DNA from: Billgrantia desiderata
GTDB lineage: Bacteria > Pseudomonadota > Gammaproteobacteria > Pseudomonadales > Halomonadaceae
DNA length: 64,000 nucleotides
Direction of reading: 5' to 3'
NCBI GenBank assembly: GCA_011742915.1
Contig: JAAQTN010000016.1
Location: forward strand, 1-64,000
Each line of letters begins with the position of its first letter. Position 1 is the stretch's first letter. A program made the translations under genes and the position numbers. The notes under the pieces were generated by a model. It worked only from the letters and a program-made list of their open reading frames with translations, searched no databases and was not told the origin of the DNA. Shown here one piece after another: positions 61,983-64,000 of the stretch.

Positions 61983-62879
61983 TCAGCGCGTGCGAGGGTC
62001 GAGGGCATCGCGCAGCCCGTCGCCGAGGAAGTTCAGGCACAGCAGGGTGACGGCGAGGAAGGTCGACGGCACCAGCAGCATCCAGGGGGCACCCTGCATC
62101 ATGTCCACACCTTCGCTGATCAGCACGCCCCAACTGGTCATCGGCTCCTGCACCCCGAGCCCGAGGAACGACAGGAAACTCTCCAGCAGGATCACCTTGG
62201 GCACGGTGAGGGTGACGTAGACGACCACCGGCCCCAGGGTATTGGGAATCAAGTGACGCATGACGATGGTGCGCGACCTGACGCCCAGGGCGCGGGCCGC
62301 CTCGACGAACTCGCGGCGCTTGAGCGCCAGCGTCTGGCCACGCACGATGCGCGACATGTCGAGCCACTCGACGGCGCCGATGGCGGCGTAGATCAGCAGG
62401 ATGTTGCGGCCGAACACCACCATCAGCAGGATCACCAGGAACATGAACGGCAGCGAATACATGATGTCGACGAAGCGCATCATCAGATTGTCGACCCGGC
62501 CGCCCAAATAGCCGGCGATGGCACCGTAGAGCACGCCGATCACCAGCGAGACGAGGGTGGCCACCAGTGCCACCGAGAGCGATATCTGGCCGCCATAGAG
62601 GGTTCGGGTCAGCAGGTCGCGACCATTGGCGTCGGTGCCCGCCAAGTGGCCATCGGCAAGGCTGGGTGGAGCCCTGAAGGCGTTCCAGTTGACCTCGTTG
62701 AGTCCCCATGGTGTCAGCCAGGGGCCCACGACGCAGGCAATGGCAATCAGGATCAGCAGCACCAGGCTGACCATGGCGGCGCGGTTCTGCTTCAGGCGCC
62801 GCCAGGCGTCACGTCCCAGGCTTTCGCCCGCCGGCAGGTCGCCGGCGCCTGGGTGGGTTGCGGTGTGTTCAGTCGTCAT
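61983..62879 (-). CDS. Peptide ABC transporter permease, OppC/DppC type
   Basis: This 298-residue membrane protein has an OppC-type N-terminal segment (AMVSLVLLILIAIACVVGPWL), GTDANGRDLLTRTLYGGQISL, five further membrane segments and the EAA loop RREFVEAARALGVRSRTIVM that contacts the ATPase. The beginning overlaps the OppB-type gene by 11 bases. Confidence 0.95.
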   Translation of the reverse strand: MTTEHTATHPGAGDLPAGESLGRDAWRRLKQNRAAMVSLVLLILIAIACVVGPWLTPWGLNEVNWNAFRAPPSLADGHLAGTDANGRDLLTRTLYGGQISLSVALVATLVSLVIGVLYGAIAGYLGGRVDNLMMRFVDIMYSLPFMFLVILLMVVFGRNILLIYAAIGAVEWLDMSRIVRGQTLALKRREFVEAARALGVRSRTIVMRHLIPNTLGPVVVYVTLTVPKVILLESFLSFLGLGVQEPMTSWGVLISEGVDMMQGAPWMLLVPSTFLAVTLLCLNFLGDGLRDALDPRTR

Positions 62880-63795
62880 AGCGGATCTGCGGGTCGAGGG
62901 CGGAATAGAGGACGTCGACGATCAGGTTGAGCAGCACGATCAGGATGCCGTAGAACACCACGGTGCCCATCACCAGGGTGTAGTCGCGATTCAGGGCGGC
63001 CTGAACGAAGTAGCGGCCGATACCGGGGATGCCGAAGATCTGTTCGATCACCACCGAGCCGGTGATGATGCCGGCAATGGCTGGCCCCAGATAAGAAACC
63101 ACCGGCAGCAGGGCGGGGCGCAGTGCGTGGCGCCAGATCACCTCACGCTCCGACAGCCCCTTGGCGCGTGCGGTGCGGATGTAGTGAGTGCCAAGGACCT
63201 CGATCATGCTGGCCCGCGTCATGCGCGCGATATACGCCACCTGCTGGATCGACAGCGCTACCACCGGCAGCACCATGTTGCGCCAGTGCCCGTCGTTCCA
63301 GCCGCCCACCGGCAGCCAGGCCAGCAGTACGCCGAACACCAGCGCGAGTATCGGGGCGATGACGAAATTGGGGATCGCGACCCCGGCCAGCGCCGTGCCC
63401 ATCACCAGATAGTCGACGCTCGAGTTGCGATGCAGCGCGGCCACGATGCCGAGCGGTAGCCCCAGGGCAATGGCCAGGGCGATGGCCCACAGGCCGAGTT
63501 CGAGGCTGACCGGAAACCCCTGGGCGATCAGCTCGGTGACGGTGAAGTCCTTGTAGCGGAAGGAGGGGCCGAAATCTCCCTGCAGCAGGTTGCCCAGATA
63601 GATCAGGTACTGCCGCCACACCGGCTGGTCGAGGTGGTAGGCCGCGCGCAGGTTGGCCTCGATCTCGGCCGGCAGCTGGCGTTCGCCGTCGAACGGCCCG
63701 CCCGGTGCCAGATGCATCAGGAAGAACGACAGCGTGATGACGATCAGCAGCGTAGGAATGGCCTGGAGCAGGCGCTTGAAGACATAGAGCAGCAT
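62869..63795 (-). CDS. Peptide ABC transporter permease, OppB/DppB type
   Basis: This 308-residue permease starts MLLYVFKRLLQAIPTLLIVI, with FFLMHLAPGGPFD and the EAA loop THYIRTARAKGLSEREVIWR, and ends DVLYSALDPQIRYDD. It forms the channel with the OppC-type subunit. The binding-protein gene lies 51 bases upstream. Confidence 0.95.
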   Translation of the reverse strand: MLLYVFKRLLQAIPTLLIVITLSFFLMHLAPGGPFDGERQLPAEIEANLRAAYHLDQPVWRQYLIYLGNLLQGDFGPSFRYKDFTVTELIAQGFPVSLELGLWAIALAIALGLPLGIVAALHRNSSVDYLVMGTALAGVAIPNFVIAPILALVFGVLLAWLPVGGWNDGHWRNMVLPVVALSIQQVAYIARMTRASMIEVLGTHYIRTARAKGLSEREVIWRHALRPALLPVVSYLGPAIAGIITGSVVIEQIFGIPGIGRYFVQAALNRDYTLVMGTVVFYGILIVLLNLIVDVLYSALDPQIRYDD

Positions 63796-63846
63796 GGCAT
63801 CCCCCGGCCCCGGCTGCCCGGGGCCTCGTCAGGCTAGATGGAGAGA

Positions 63847-64000
63847 TCACTCTTCGAAGGAGACCCAGCGCGAGCGGTGGATGTCCTCGATGTTGTTCTC
63901 CCAGCCTTGCAGGGCGGGATTCACCAGGTTGCGCGAGACGTAATAGAAGATCGGCAGGGTGGCACTGTCTTCGAGAGCCAGGCGTTCGGCCTCGGCCATG
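63847..64000 (-). CDS. Peptide ABC transporter substrate-binding protein, C-terminal end (partial)
   Basis: The last 51 codons of a gene continue beyond the window. The end includes MAEAERLALEDSATLPIFYY, VSRNLVNPALQGWENN and SRWVSFEE before the TGA at 63847-63849. LEDSATLPIFYYVSRNLVNP is the usual C-terminal block of OppA/DppA-type (SBP family 5) proteins. It completes a binding protein - permease - permease - ATPase operon read leftwards. Confidence 0.88.
   Translation of the reverse strand, partial: MAEAERLALEDSATLPIFYYVSRNLVNPALQGWENNIEDIHRSRWVSFEE

Overview
The window reads as a chromosomal segment of a GC-rich gammaproteobacterium of the Halomonas type (Halomonadaceae). That placement is inferred from protein style and from the conserved gene order ypjD-ffh-rpsP-rimM-trmD-rplS, xerD-dsbC-hom-thrC-recJ and minCDE; no database was searched. 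Almost every gene has an intact frame, and many neighbours overlap by 4 bases (ATGA or GTGA), as in tightly packed operons.

Layout. 1-160: the 3' end of a 5S rRNA with two terminators, the end of an rRNA operon. 0.3-11.4 kb: housekeeping and poorly characterised genes (small lipoprotein, Tim44-like protein, isochorismatase-fold hydrolase, yaaA, aldo-keto reductase, Sel1 protein, RNase T-like exonuclease, quinone oxidoreductase, LOG-family protein, DUF501, YbaK, thioesterase, membrane protein, MalY-type lyase). 11.4-15.2 kb: a thioredoxin-TPR protein (YbbN/CnoX type) divergent from a three-gene VWA / kinase / PP2C cassette that resembles a TerY-P triad.

15.45-28.44 kb: an integrative element of about 12.98 kb, bounded by a 14-bp direct repeat and inserted into the 3' end of an initiator tRNA (tRNA-fMet). 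In order it carries a PrtN-like activator, a coiled-coil protein, three regularly spaced 21-bp operators, an AlpA-like regulator, small proteins, a P2 gpA-type rolling-circle replication protein, a coiled-coil protein that might be Psu-like, a P2 gpN-type major capsid protein, a HAD phosphatase, a TacAT-type toxin-antitoxin pair, two divergent Arc-type repressors around a four-half-site operator, small proteins and a large serine integrase. It has a replication protein and its own capsid protein but no portal, terminase, scaffold, head-completion, tail or lysis gene that I can recognise. It therefore looks like a P2-related satellite that brings its own shell and borrows the rest. The integrase frame runs through the attachment site, so integration should change its C-terminus.

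28.5-64 kb: phaB, a DUF349 protein, minCDE, sbcB, a pitrilysin-type protease coupled to a SRAP-family protein lacking the catalytic residues, a TetR regulator with an acyltransferase, corB-like and ypjD genes, the ffh/rpsP/rimM/trmD/rplS translation cluster, xerD-dsbC-hom-thrC-recJ, a YitT membrane protein, a VOC protein, a MerR regulator with a copper-type P-ATPase and a 24-residue membrane peptide, a FadL-type outer-membrane channel, and an oligopeptide ABC transporter cut by the window end.
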